Positions 42,344-51,293 of a stretch of 64,000 nucleotides of DNA are shown piece by piece (the first letter of the stretch is position 1; each line of letters begins with the position of its first letter). Source of the DNA: Sediminibacterium goheungense (lineage in GTDB: Bacteria > Bacteroidota > Bacteroidia > Chitinophagales > Chitinophagaceae); assembly GCF_004361915.1 (NCBI RefSeq), contig NZ_SNWP01000011.1, forward strand, positions 62,001 to 126,000, given 5' to 3'. Made by a program: the position numbers and the translations under genes. The notes under the pieces were generated by a model. The model was not told the DNA's origin. It saw only the letters and a list, made by a program, of their open reading frames with translations, and searched no databases.

Positions 42344-43989
42344 CATCCTTCAAACGTACTATAGAAATAAGGTGTTTTTGCTTCAAACTCGGCACTACAG
42401 GTGTCTACCATTTTGTATACACGGGTAATGCCAAGTGCTTTTCTCTTCTCATATACCTCTTCATCTGTACAATCGCCATGCAGAATATTGGCAATCTGCG
42501 CATCACTGAAACCGTTTTTCTTGGCTTCTTTCAGTAAATCGTTGGGTATAGTATCGATACTGTATTTGGCAATTTCTTTTTCCATTACACAGATCTGCTG
42601 AATCTGGTAAATGAACCAGCGGTCGATTCCCGTTGCCTGCGAAATAGATTTTACGGTAGAGCCCTGCATGAGCGCATCTTTAATTCGGAAAATGCGATCC
42701 CATTTCGGTGTTTTAATATATTCAACCAGTTCTTCGCTCTTCATCAGGCTTTTGCCATAATAACCCAGTCCAACCGCTTCATTTTCGAGGCTTTGGCAGG
42801 CTTTCTGAATAGCTTCCGTAAAGCTGCGGCCGATGGCCATTACTTCACCTACGCTTTTCATCTGCAGACCGAGTGTATCATTGGCACCTTTGAATTTATC
42901 GAAGTTCCAGCGGGGTACTTTTACAATTACATAATCCAATGCAGGCTCAAAATAAGCTGAAGTGGTTTTGGTGATTTGGTTTTCCAGTTCATCAAGTGAG
43001 TAGCCAATAGCCAGTTTAGCAGCAATTTTCGCAATCGGGTAACCAGTTGCTTTAGAGGCTAAAGCAGATGAACGGCTTACACGTGGATTGATTTCTACGG
43101 CAATCAGTTCTTCGGTTGCAGGGTTCAGTGCAAACTGAACATTACATCCACCGGCGAAATTGCCCAGTGAACGCATCATCAGCATGGCTTTGTTGCGCAT
43201 TTCCTGAAAAGCAGTATCGCTGAGTGTCATCGCAGGAGCCACGGTAATGGAGTCACCGGTATGAACACCCATTGGGTCGAGGTTTTCAACGGTACAGATG
43301 ATCACCACATTATCATTCATATCGCGTAACAATTCCAGCTCATATTCTTTCCAGCCCAATACTGCTTTTTCAACCAATACCTCGTGAATAGGAGAAGCTT
43401 TCAGGCCACGTTCCAGTGCTGCATCAAGATCATCCTTACTGTGTACAAAGCCTCCTCCGGTACCACCAAGGGTAAAAGAAGGACGTATTACCAGCGGGAA
43501 ACCGATTTCCTGTGCAAATTCTTTTCCTTCGAGAAAACTGTTAGCTACACGGCTGGGGGCAACGGCCATTCCGATTTTCACCATCAGCTGACGGAATTTC
43601 TCACGGTCCTCTGCCGTATCAATGGCAGCAACATCCACACCAATCATACGAACGCCGTATTTTTCCCAGATACCCAGTTCATCAGCCTCCTTACAAAGGT
43701 TTAAAGCCGTTTGCCCACCCATGGTTGGCAAAACAGCATCGATCTGCGTTTCCTGTAGTATCTGTTCAATACTCTCCACAGTTAGGGGAAGCAGGTAAAC
43801 CTTATCCGCCATCATCGGATCGGTCATGATGGTAGCCGGATTACTGTTGATAAGGATCACTTTAATGCCTTCTTCACGTAAGCTACGGGCAGCCTGAGAG
43901 CCAGAATAATCGAATTCACAAGCCTGTCCGATAATGATGGGGCCTGAACCTACAATGAGAACGGATTTGATGGATTGATCTTTGGGCAT
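42343..43989 (-). CDS. carB: Carbamoyl-phosphate synthase large subunit, N-terminal half only
   Basis: 548 residues. Matches the first half of CarB: ATP-grasp carboxyphosphate domain (SVLIVGSGPIIIGQACEFDYSG, INSNPATIMTDP, LPTMGGQTALNL, IRPSFTLGGTGGG, AVEINPRVSRSSALASKATGYPIA) plus the oligomerisation domain, ending EAKTPYFYSTFEG where full-length proteins (about 1,070 residues) continue. The carbamoyl-phosphate ATP-grasp and allosteric domains are missing and are not encoded next to it. With its partner it would make carbamoyl phosphate for arginine and pyrimidines. A perfect -7 box precedes it. Confidence 0.92.
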   Translation of the reverse strand: MPKDQSIKSVLIVGSGPIIIGQACEFDYSGSQAARSLREEGIKVILINSNPATIMTDPMMADKVYLLPLTVESIEQILQETQIDAVLPTMGGQTALNLCKEADELGIWEKYGVRMIGVDVAAIDTAEDREKFRQLMVKIGMAVAPSRVANSFLEGKEFAQEIGFPLVIRPSFTLGGTGGGFVHSKDDLDAALERGLKASPIHEVLVEKAVLGWKEYELELLRDMNDNVVIICTVENLDPMGVHTGDSITVAPAMTLSDTAFQEMRNKAMLMMRSLGNFAGGCNVQFALNPATEELIAVEINPRVSRSSALASKATGYPIAKIAAKLAIGYSLDELENQITKTTSAYFEPALDYVIVKVPRWNFDKFKGANDTLGLQMKSVGEVMAIGRSFTEAIQKACQSLENEAVGLGYYGKSLMKSEELVEYIKTPKWDRIFRIKDALMQGSTVKSISQATGIDRWFIYQIQQICVMEKEIAKYSIDTIPNDLLKEAKKNGFSDAQIANILHGDCTDEEVYEKRKALGITRVYKMVDTCSAEFEAKTPYFYSTFEG

Positions 43990-44011
43990 AGGGACAAAAA
44001 AATAAATTGTG

Positions 44012-44019
44012 CAAATGTA
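44012..44019 (-). promoter_or_regulatory. Promoter -7 box TACATTTG (minus strand)
   Basis: Perfect TAnnTTTG match 22 bases upstream of the carB ATG. Confidence 0.7.
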
Positions 44020-44136
44020 AGGAAGGAAGGGTTATGGGGGCATTATTTTTTGAAGATGCTAATGGGTGTTAGTGCGGAATAGCGCAATACTGGCTTTTAA
44101 TAGCATTCATTGAACAATATTCTTTCTATACCGTTT

Positions 44137-44144
44137 TACCTTTG
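44137..44144 (+). promoter_or_regulatory. Promoter -7 box TACCTTTG
   Basis: Perfect TAnnTTTG match 15 bases upstream of the peroxiredoxin ATG. Confidence 0.72.
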
Positions 44145-44159
44145 CACAAAAATTAGACC

Positions 44160-44624
44160 ATGGCATTACCACAGGAAGGCAAAAAGGCACCGGTTTTCAA
44201 AGGTGTTGATCAGAATGGTGAAAAGATAGCACTGACAGATTTCAAAGGACAAAAAGTAGTATTGTATTTCTATCCACATGATAATACCCCTACCTGTACC
44301 GATCAGGCCTGTAACCTGAGAGACAATTATGCTTTGCTGAAAAAGAAGGGTTTTCAGGTTGTGGGTGTGAGTAGTGATGATATTAAATCACATAAAAAAT
44401 TTGAAGCCAAATACAAACTCCCCTTTCCTTTAATAGCCGATGAAGACCTGAAGATTCATGAGCAGTATGGTGTATGGCAGCTGAAAAAGTTCATGGGAAG
44501 AGAATTTATGGGAACCATCCGTACTACTTTTCTGATTGATGAAAACGGAAAGATTAAGAAAATCATACAAAAGCCTGTTTCCAAAAAGCATGCAGAAGAG
44601 GTGTTGGCGGCATGGGGTGAATAA
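44160..44624 (+). CDS. bcp: Thioredoxin-dependent thiol peroxidase (PrxQ/Bcp)
   Basis: 154 residues, full length. Peroxidatic Cys46 and resolving Cys51 sit in TPTCTDQACNLRD, the five-residue spacing of atypical two-Cys PrxQ enzymes; VVGVSSDDIKSHKKFEAKYKLPFPLIAD follows. Reduces hydrogen and organic peroxides in the cytoplasm at the expense of thioredoxin. Own promoter; monocistronic. Confidence 0.94.
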   Translation: MALPQEGKKAPVFKGVDQNGEKIALTDFKGQKVVLYFYPHDNTPTCTDQACNLRDNYALLKKKGFQVVGVSSDDIKSHKKFEAKYKLPFPLIADEDLKIHEQYGVWQLKKFMGREFMGTIRTTFLIDENGKIKKIIQKPVSKKHAEEVLAAWGE

Positions 44625-44791
44625 TCATTATACATACCGAATTTTTCTGCATTACCTCTTTTTCTTTCGTTCTTTGCGATTTATTTCTGCATCAGGATTA
44701 GGTTAAGGGTCCTGCTCCGGAATAAGAGAAAACAGAGATTGGACAGAGGAGTATGCTTTTAATTTCTATCTTGTTGCATCAATATCCCGCT

Positions 44792-45652
44792 ATGCAACGT
44801 ATTCTCATTATTTGTCTGTTGATTTGTTGTGCGCAGTTGAATGCCCAGAAGACTGATAAAAAACTACAGCAAAAAATCTCCCGGCTCATCCAGGGTTTTA
44901 ATGGTGATATAGGGGTGTATGTTCATGACCTGAAGAAGAATAAAATAGCAGTCATCAATGCAGACAGTATTTTTCCCACGGCCAGTATGGTGAAAGTACC
45001 GATACTGGTAGGTATCATGGATAAAATAGGTAAAAAGGAACTGGACTATCACCAGACACTTACTTATAAAGATTCCCTGCTCTATGAAGGAGTTGATATA
45101 CTAGGCTCATTTAAAAATAATGAAAAGATAGAGCTGAGTAAAGTAATAATGCTAATGCTCAACACAAGTGATAATACAGCCAGTTTATGGTTACAGAGTT
45201 TGGCTGGCACAGGTACGCGTATTAATCAGATTATGGATAGTCTCGGATTTAAAGATACCCGTGTAAATAGTAGAACACCCGGACGTGAAGCCAACAGAAC
45301 CCAGTATGGATGGGGGCAGACAACCCCCAGAGAAATGGCCGCATTATTTGAAAGAATCGCCGGTAAACAGTTGCTCAATGATTCGGCAAGTGAAAAAATG
45401 CTGAAACTGCTGGGCAGAAACTATTGGGATGAAGAGGGTTTGTCAGCGATACCTGCCGGTATTTTTGTGGCCAGTAAAAATGGTGCTGTAAATGCAAGCA
45501 GGAGTGAAGTTATATATGTAAATGGTGGAGGGGCCCGTTATGTATTCTGCATCTGTACCAAAAATAATAAAGACCAAAGCTGGGGCGTAACCAATGAAGC
45601 CTGGGTTTTGACGAGAAAATTATCTGGTTTATTATGGGATCGTTATAAGTAA
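44792..45652 (+). CDS. Secreted class A beta-lactamase-related serine hydrolase
   Basis: 286 residues from the ATG at 44792, which gives a clear signal peptide (about 1-18, ending LNA before Q); the longer frame from 44753 adds a second hydrophobic stretch and is less likely. Motifs: Ser65-Met-Val-Lys68, Ser126-Asp-Asn128 and Lys229-Asn-Gly231 in place of K-T-G. No clear omega-loop Glu motif, so it may be a penicillin-binding or esterase-type relative and not a true lactamase. Resistance cannot be inferred. Confidence 0.82.
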   Translation: MQRILIICLLICCAQLNAQKTDKKLQQKISRLIQGFNGDIGVYVHDLKKNKIAVINADSIFPTASMVKVPILVGIMDKIGKKELDYHQTLTYKDSLLYEGVDILGSFKNNEKIELSKVIMLMLNTSDNTASLWLQSLAGTGTRINQIMDSLGFKDTRVNSRTPGREANRTQYGWGQTTPREMAALFERIAGKQLLNDSASEKMLKLLGRNYWDEEGLSAIPAGIFVASKNGAVNASRSEVIYVNGGGARYVFCICTKNNKDQSWGVTNEAWVLTRKLSGLLWDRYK

Positions 45653-45694
45653 AACGGTTCACCTGAGAGAAAAGAACTTACAGGGAGAGCAACG

Positions 45695-47809
45695 TTAACT
45701 GAAAATAATATAGGTGATCCAGCTCATGGTATAAGCCAGAACGGTCATATACACCAGTTGGAATATGGGCCATTTCCAGCTTTTCGTTTCTCTTTTTACA
45801 ACGGCAAGGGTACTCATACACTGCATCGCCAGCACATAAAATACCATTAGTGAAAGCGCGGCTGCAAGCGTATATACTTTAGAACCATCTGCGTGTTTGG
45901 CTGACTGAAGCTTTTCCCTTAAAGAACTGTCGTCACTTTCTTCAACACTGTACAGGGTGGCCATGGTACCCACAAATACTTCTCTGGCCGCAAAAGAGGT
46001 AATTAAGGCGATACCAATCTTCCAGTCGTAACCGAGAGGCTTAATCGCAGGCTCAATCCACTGTCCTAAAATACCCGCATAAGAGTTTTGTAATTTTTCA
46101 GTAGAAGCGAGTCTTTCGAGTGAATCTTTTTTCTCAGGATATTGCTGTATGAAGTTTGCATACTTAGCTTCTGTTTGCTCAATACGGTCACCTGGCCCAT
46201 AACTGCTCATAAACCAGAGTAGAAGGCTGATCACCATAATTACCTTACCTGCATCGGTTACAAAGATTCTTGCTTTTTCTACCATGGTAATACCCACATT
46301 TTTCCAGCGGGGCGCACGATAAATCGGCAGTTCGAGAATAAAGAAACTTTTCTCACTGATTTTGATAAACCATTTCATTACATAACTTACTATCAATGCC
46401 ATAACGGTACCCAGTAAGTAAAGTGCCATCATCACCAGACCCTGTAAGCTTAGAAAGCCAAAATAATAGGTATCATCAATCACAAGTGAAATGAGGATGG
46501 TAAATACCGGTAAGCGAGCGCTGCAACTCATCAAAGGTGTTACCAATATGGTGAGTAATCTTTCTTTTCTGTTTTCTATGTTCCTGGCACTCATAATGGC
46601 TGGCACAGCACATGCAAATCCACTAACCATGGGCATTACACTTTTTCCGTTAAGCCCCACTTTACGCATGAGCCTGTCACTAAGAAAACTGATACGGGCC
46701 ATATAGCCGGTGTCTTCCAGAATCGTAATCAATCCGAAAAGAATCATGATCTGTGGTACAAATACAAGTATGCCACTAAGACCGGCAACCAGTCCATTGA
46801 TAATCAGATCACTCCACCATACTGTGGGTAAATGAGCCCCCAGCCAGCTACTTATTTCAGTAAAGGCCCACTCAATGCCATCCATTGGAAAAACAGCAAG
46901 CCAGAAAATACTCTGAAAAAGCAGGAATAGAACAGATATTAAAATTACATAACCCCATACATGATGCAGCAGTAGGTTGTCGAGCTTATCGGTAAATATT
47001 TTTTTCTCGAGTGGTCCGGGTTCCAGCACATTCTGTTTCATCAGTTGCCTGATGCGTGTGTACCGCTGCATGATTTCTTCTGCCTGGGTTTTGGTAGGAT
47101 TGAAGTTGAAATCCTTTTCAATTTTTTCAATTTTCTCCTGTTGGGTATTTCCGATCGGAAAATGTTCATGGTTAATGAGAAAATGAACAGCAGCGTAATC
47201 ACTTAACTGGCTATTTAGTTCCTGAACAGCAGGTATAGCCTGTGGTGCGAGCTTTTTGTTCTCGATAAAATCGCGTGGGCTGGTATTATTGCCTAACCTA
47301 ACTACCTGTGCCAGTACTCTTTTTAGTTCAGACAGCCCTTTGTTCTTGCGTGGATTAACAGCTACTACCGGAATGCCCAGATCGGCTTCAAGTCCGCTGA
47401 TATCAATTTTAATATCTTTTTTGGCCGCAATATCATTCATGGTCAGGGCCATTACTACCGGTACTTTCAGATCGATGATCTGACTGCAGAAAAGAAGGTT
47501 TCTTTTGAGGTTACTGGCATCAGCAACCAGCAGTACAACATCGGGTTTTACCTCGGTATCAGCACCCATCAATACTTTGTAAGCCACCCATTCATCTGCA
47601 CGACGTGGGTATAAGCTGTAAGTACCGGGTAAATCAATCAATTCAGCCCGAGTGCGATCGTCAAGAGTAACAGTACCTGTTTTTTTGTCGACAGTAACAC
47701 CCGGAAAATTTCCCACTTTCTGGTTCAGTCCTGTTAGACTGTTAAAAAGGGAACTTTTTCCGCTGTTGGGGTTACCTACAAGGGCGATATGTATGGCTTG
47801 TTGACTCAA
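45695..47809 (-). CDS. feoB: Ferrous iron transport protein B
   Basis: 704 residues. N-terminal G domain with GNPNSGKSS at 12-20, TVDKKTG (G2 region), DLPGTYSL (G3) and a TMND-type G4; then the helical GDI-like domain and membrane domain with two Gate regions (FVPQIMILFGLI, MSGFACAVPAIMSARNIENRKERLLTILVTPLMSCSARLPVF pattern). Imports Fe(II) across the inner membrane. FeoA is neither fused nor adjacent, whereas many Bacteroidota carry FeoA fused or next to it. Perfect -7 box directly upstream. Confidence 0.94.
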   Translation of the reverse strand: MSQQAIHIALVGNPNSGKSSLFNSLTGLNQKVGNFPGVTVDKKTGTVTLDDRTRAELIDLPGTYSLYPRRADEWVAYKVLMGADTEVKPDVVLLVADASNLKRNLLFCSQIIDLKVPVVMALTMNDIAAKKDIKIDISGLEADLGIPVVAVNPRKNKGLSELKRVLAQVVRLGNNTSPRDFIENKKLAPQAIPAVQELNSQLSDYAAVHFLINHEHFPIGNTQQEKIEKIEKDFNFNPTKTQAEEIMQRYTRIRQLMKQNVLEPGPLEKKIFTDKLDNLLLHHVWGYVILISVLFLLFQSIFWLAVFPMDGIEWAFTEISSWLGAHLPTVWWSDLIINGLVAGLSGILVFVPQIMILFGLITILEDTGYMARISFLSDRLMRKVGLNGKSVMPMVSGFACAVPAIMSARNIENRKERLLTILVTPLMSCSARLPVFTILISLVIDDTYYFGFLSLQGLVMMALYLLGTVMALIVSYVMKWFIKISEKSFFILELPIYRAPRWKNVGITMVEKARIFVTDAGKVIMVISLLLWFMSSYGPGDRIEQTEAKYANFIQQYPEKKDSLERLASTEKLQNSYAGILGQWIEPAIKPLGYDWKIGIALITSFAAREVFVGTMATLYSVEESDDSSLREKLQSAKHADGSKVYTLAAALSLMVFYVLAMQCMSTLAVVKRETKSWKWPIFQLVYMTVLAYTMSWITYIIFS

Positions 47810-47820
47810 AAGATTAGCTG

Positions 47821-47828
47821 CAAAAGTA
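47821..47828 (-). promoter_or_regulatory. Promoter -7 box TACTTTTG (minus strand)
   Basis: Perfect TAnnTTTG match about 12 bases before the feoB ATG. Confidence 0.7.
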
Positions 47829-47948
47829 ATAGCAAAGGATAGCCGGTTGTTACGAGATCGGGAAGAGAATGGGTATCTGTGTATTTAGCTCCAACAGAAA
47901 ATTAAACATTATTTATGAAACAGCTTGTTATACTGCTGTTGCACAACG

Positions 47949-47956
47949 TACTTTTG
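47949..47956 (+). promoter_or_regulatory. Promoter -7 box TACTTTTG with upstream TTG
   Basis: Perfect TAnnTTTG match 19 bases before the M28 peptidase ATG; a TTG at 47925-47927 is at the right distance (21 bases) for the -33 element. Confidence 0.75.
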
Positions 47957-47975
47957 TCCCAGCTAAGCTGATATT

Positions 47976-49619
47976 ATGAAGAAACTATTGATTTTGTTGT
48001 TATTGGTACCTGTACTTTCCTGGTCGCAGAGTAAACGCAAAAAGAGAATTGCGGAAGAAAAGGCTAATGCAACTTTATTGGCTAACCTGAAAACTCATGT
48101 AGCTTATCTGGCTGATGATAAACTGGAAGGGCGCTTAACAGGCAGTAGAGGGGAAGAACTTGCAGCACAATACATCATTCAACAGTATGAACAGCTGGGT
48201 ATCGGAGCAAAAGGTACAAAAGGTTATGAGCAGGTATTTGATATCAATGAAGGTAAACAAATAGATGCCACAACAAAGCTGATTATAGATGAGAAAATAT
48301 TAGCAGTAGGTAAAGACTATTTCCCGCTTGCATTTAGCCCCAATAAAACAGTGAAAGGCAAACCTGCCATGATATTGAGCGAAAAAAACCAACCCTGGTT
48401 TTATGATGTTAAAGAAATACTGGAAGAACAAAAGAACAATCCGCATTTCGATATTGAAGCAGCTATCAAAAAACAGGTTGAAACAGTAATCGCTAAGGGG
48501 GCTACGGCTTTATTTGTATATAATAGCGGTACTGTAACAGATAATATTCAGTTTAATAAGAATGATCGGTCTTCCTTATTGCCTATACCTGTCGTTTATC
48601 TTACGAAAGAAGGCGTAAAAAAATATTTTGCTGATGAGGAAGCCAGTCTGGATATTTCATTAACAGTATCCCTGTCTGACAAAAAAAGAAAAGGTAGAAA
48701 TATCATTGCCTTTATTGATAACCAGGCTGCCAATACAGTAATTATTGGCGCGCATTATGATCACCTCGGTTATGGAGAAGATAAGACCGCATTGGATACT
48801 TTTCATGCCATACACAATGGAGCCGATGATAATGCAAGTGGAACGGCAGCATTGCTGGAACTGGCCCGCCTGCTGAAAGAAAAATCGCCCGTTAATAACA
48901 ATTACCTCTTTATTCATTTTTCAGGAGAAGAACTTGGGTTATTGGGCAGTAAATACTGGCTTGAAAACCCAACCATAAAAGTGGCGCCTAATTACATGAT
49001 TAATATGGATATGGTAGGCCGTTACGATACTGCGCACAAATTAACCGTTGGTGGTTATGGCACATCACCTGCATGGGCCGAGGTCTGGAAAAACCTGAAG
49101 ACCACACTGATAACCAAATTTGATAGTACAGGTAGCGGCCCCAGCGATCATGCAAGTTTTTATCGCGCCAATATACCAGTACAGTTTTTCTTTACAGGAA
49201 GTCATCCAGATTACCATAAAGTGAGCGATGATGCCGATAAAATAAATTACACGGCACAAGGTGATATTGTAAAGCTGATTTATGATTTGATTACACAGAC
49301 GGATACCAGGGGCAAATTAAACTTTGCAAAAACAACAGAACCGCAAATGGGACAAACACGTCGGTTTACGGTATCGCTGGGTGTGATACCCGATTATGGA
49401 TTTACAGGTACAGGTATGCGTATTGATGGTGTAAGCCCTGGAAAACTGGGTGAAAAAATCGGTCTGCAGGCGGGTGATGTACTTATTCAACTGGGCGAGT
49501 TTAAATTTGTAGATGTAATGAGCTATATGCAGGCACTGAATGGCTTCAAAGCAGGCGATAAAACCAAACTGCGGATTAAAAGAGGAACAGAAGAGAAAGA
49601 ATATGATATTCAATTCTAA
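47976..49619 (+). CDS. Secreted M28 family zinc aminopeptidase with C-terminal PDZ domain
   Basis: 547 residues with a signal peptide. Zinc-binding residues are visible in IIGAHYDHLG (His), GADDNASG (bridging Asp), FSGEELGL (general-base Glu pair), MDMVGR (Asp) and HPDYHKVSDD (His). A protease-associated-type insertion lies at about 120-230. A PDZ domain occupies about 450-545 (GFTGTGMRIDGVSPGKLGEKIGLQAGDVLIQLG). Likely a periplasmic or cell-surface aminopeptidase degrading peptides for nutrition. Confidence 0.92.
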   Translation: MKKLLILLLLVPVLSWSQSKRKKRIAEEKANATLLANLKTHVAYLADDKLEGRLTGSRGEELAAQYIIQQYEQLGIGAKGTKGYEQVFDINEGKQIDATTKLIIDEKILAVGKDYFPLAFSPNKTVKGKPAMILSEKNQPWFYDVKEILEEQKNNPHFDIEAAIKKQVETVIAKGATALFVYNSGTVTDNIQFNKNDRSSLLPIPVVYLTKEGVKKYFADEEASLDISLTVSLSDKKRKGRNIIAFIDNQAANTVIIGAHYDHLGYGEDKTALDTFHAIHNGADDNASGTAALLELARLLKEKSPVNNNYLFIHFSGEELGLLGSKYWLENPTIKVAPNYMINMDMVGRYDTAHKLTVGGYGTSPAWAEVWKNLKTTLITKFDSTGSGPSDHASFYRANIPVQFFFTGSHPDYHKVSDDADKINYTAQGDIVKLIYDLITQTDTRGKLNFAKTTEPQMGQTRRFTVSLGVIPDYGFTGTGMRIDGVSPGKLGEKIGLQAGDVLIQLGEFKFVDVMSYMQALNGFKAGDKTKLRIKRGTEEKEYDIQF

Positions 49620-49624
49620 CAGAA

Positions 49625-49668
49625 ATAGTTCATAGCACATCAATTATGGCCCATAAGCCATGAACTAT
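49625..49668. repeat. Nested inverted repeat ATAGTTCAT...ATGAACTAT
   Basis: 9-bp arms at 49625-49633 and 49660-49668 enclose a second palindrome TTATGGcCCATAA at 49644-49656. Member of the TTATGGC tract family; likely terminates the M28 gene. Confidence 0.7.
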
Positions 49669-49686
49669 GTACCATCGACTACCACC

Positions 49687-50130
49687 ATGGCAACAACGAA
49701 ACTCAGACTGAACATTGAAGAACTCAACGAAGATTTCTTTGATGATACCCGCTTACTGGGCATAACCGCACCGGTAAAAAATTACCAGTTCTGTTTGCAG
49801 TTGAATAATTTGCTGGGCTACCAGTTCAGGTTGAATCCAGGATTGGAAATACATCTACGCAGAAAAGAAAGAAGCTACTATTTCAGTATTTATGAGTCAA
49901 AAGAACCGAATAGCTTTTTGGTTCATTATTTATACCATAACCAGTTTGATGGAGAATATCTTTTGCCTGAGTTTAAGCATATGGATTTTTTGTGGCTGAT
50001 GAAAGGCGATTTGGTAGATGATGCCAGATGTAGCTGGATCAAACAATCTGTCAGAAACCTGTCGGGTGTTCAGTTGGTAGCCGAACTTACCAATGAGCAG
50101 ATAAAAAATAAAGGGAATATGGTTTTTTAA
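49687..50130 (+). CDS. IPExxxVDY family protein
   Basis: 147 residues, matching a small Bacteroidota family named for its conserved motif; here it reads LLPEFKHMDFLWLM around residues 91-104. Other features: an N-terminal KLRLNIEELNEDFFDDTRLLGI and a central SYYFSIYE strand. Function unknown; cytoplasmic. The frame runs back to 49660 through the preceding repeat, so the ATG at 49687 is used. Confidence 0.85.
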   Translation: MATTKLRLNIEELNEDFFDDTRLLGITAPVKNYQFCLQLNNLLGYQFRLNPGLEIHLRRKERSYYFSIYESKEPNSFLVHYLYHNQFDGEYLLPEFKHMDFLWLMKGDLVDDARCSWIKQSVRNLSGVQLVAELTNEQIKNKGNMVF

Positions 50131-50138
50131 AAACAGCA

Positions 50139-50182
50139 GAACAGAGAAATATTCAACTTCAAAGTTGGACATTCCTCTGTTC
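50139..50182. terminator. Imperfect hairpin between the IPExxxVDY and pterin dehydratase genes
   Basis: GAACAGAG pairs with CTCTGTTC and CAACTT with AAGTTG inside it; no long T-run, so a terminator or a leader structure of the next gene. Confidence 0.5.
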
Positions 50183-50208
50183 ATTATTCATCATTAAAAC
50201 AGTGTTGT

Positions 50209-50439
50209 ATGTGGACAGAAGAGAACAATAAGCTTTACCGGAAATTTCAGTTTAGTAATTTTTCAGAAGCTTTTGCTTTTATGACAAGGGTAGCGATTGA
50301 AGCGGAGAAAATGAACCATCATCCTTACTGGAGTAATGTGTGGAACACTGTTGAAATATGGTTAAGTACACATGATGCCGGAGATCTGGTAACAGAACTG
50401 GATCATACCCTTGCCAAACGAATTGATAAATTGCTGTAG
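50209..50439 (+). CDS. phhB: 4a-hydroxytetrahydrobiopterin dehydratase
   Basis: 76 residues. The active-site motif [20 protein letters not shown] with the paired histidines and the final [21 protein letters not shown] are diagnostic of pterin-4a-carbinolamine dehydratase. Recycles the pterin cofactor of aromatic amino acid hydroxylases or acts in related cofactor metabolism. Slightly shorter than average (about 95) at the N-terminus but complete in the core. The next gene starts 1 base after its stop. Confidence 0.9.
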   Translation: MWTEENNKLYRKFQFSNFSEAFAFMTRVAIEAEKMNHHPYWSNVWNTVEIWLSTHDAGDLVTELDHTLAKRIDKLL

Positions 50440-50440
50440 T

Positions 50441-51292
50441 ATGGCAACTTTGCCCACCACCGTTATGCTGATGAAACCCCATGCAAAAATGGGGAAACCG
50501 GTAGCCAAAGCATTTCAATCTTTGTATCAGGTATTACTGGAACAGGGAGTAGATAATATTCTTGTGAATCAATCTGCTGAAAGTACCATTGGCGCCTTGT
50601 ATCCTGCCTGTTGGTTAACTACTTTACCGGAAGGTATTGTACTGATATTACCTATACACAGGAGAGAAAGGAGACAGGAAAAGAGAGATGATATTCTCGA
50701 AACACTTGAAAAGAAATACCTGTTAAAAGATGTGGAAGACTGGAGTGAGTTCGAAGTGGAAGGGTTTTTTCTGGAAGGTACCGCGAGTATGGTCATAGAC
50801 CACCAGCATAAGTTGATTTACGCCTCTCATTCCCCGCGTACACATACTGCCATACTTGAAAAACTATCTTCTGCACACAAATACAAAGCCATTACTTTCA
50901 ATGCCAGAGATGGTGCCGGAAAAATACCCTTACATACGAATATGCTCATGCATTTCGGTGAAGATTTTGTGCTTTTATGTGAAGAAGCATTTACCGATGA
51001 TATGGATCTGATGGCTGTTAAGCAACTGCTTTTATCTACCGGTTACCGGATTATACCTTTTACCCTCGATCAGCTGGCATTGTATATGGGGAACAGCTTT
51101 TCCTGCAAAAGTAAAGATGGAAAGTCCCTGTTACTAATGGGTGAGCCGGCGGTAGCTTCATTAACGCAAGAACAACGCAAACAGCTGGGTAAACAGGTGA
51201 AGATTTTTCCCATTTCAGTGGAAGCGATCGAAACAATAGGAGATGCAGGATTAAATGCAATGCTGGTGCCGATATGGTTGCAGACAAAATAA
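50441..51292 (+). CDS. Amidinotransferase-fold protein (CtlX-like) lacking the catalytic cysteine
   Basis: 283 residues. Follows the pattern of the CtlX / arginine-deiminase-related family: TVMLMKPHAKMG at the start, FFLEGTASMVID, IPLHTNMLMHFGEDFVLL, MGNSFSCKSKDGKSLLLMG and a C-terminal IETIGDAGLNAMLVPIWL. In active members the last motif reads GGGSxRC; by ungapped alignment the Cys falls on Ala273 here, and the glycines and Arg are also changed. The His motif and EGT motif remain. It is therefore probably inactive as a hydrolase, or works differently. Starts 1 base behind phhB; convergent with selD. Confidence 0.75.
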   Translation: MATLPTTVMLMKPHAKMGKPVAKAFQSLYQVLLEQGVDNILVNQSAESTIGALYPACWLTTLPEGIVLILPIHRRERRQEKRDDILETLEKKYLLKDVEDWSEFEVEGFFLEGTASMVIDHQHKLIYASHSPRTHTAILEKLSSAHKYKAITFNARDGAGKIPLHTNMLMHFGEDFVLLCEEAFTDDMDLMAVKQLLLSTGYRIIPFTLDQLALYMGNSFSCKSKDGKSLLLMGEPAVASLTQEQRKQLGKQVKIFPISVEAIETIGDAGLNAMLVPIWLQTK

Positions 51293-51293
51293 C

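Noticed and set aside
44792-45652. Antibiotic resistance beta-lactamase
   Set aside because: Class A fold motifs are present, but K-T-G is K-N-G and no clear catalytic Glu motif is visible; activity on antibiotics cannot be claimed.
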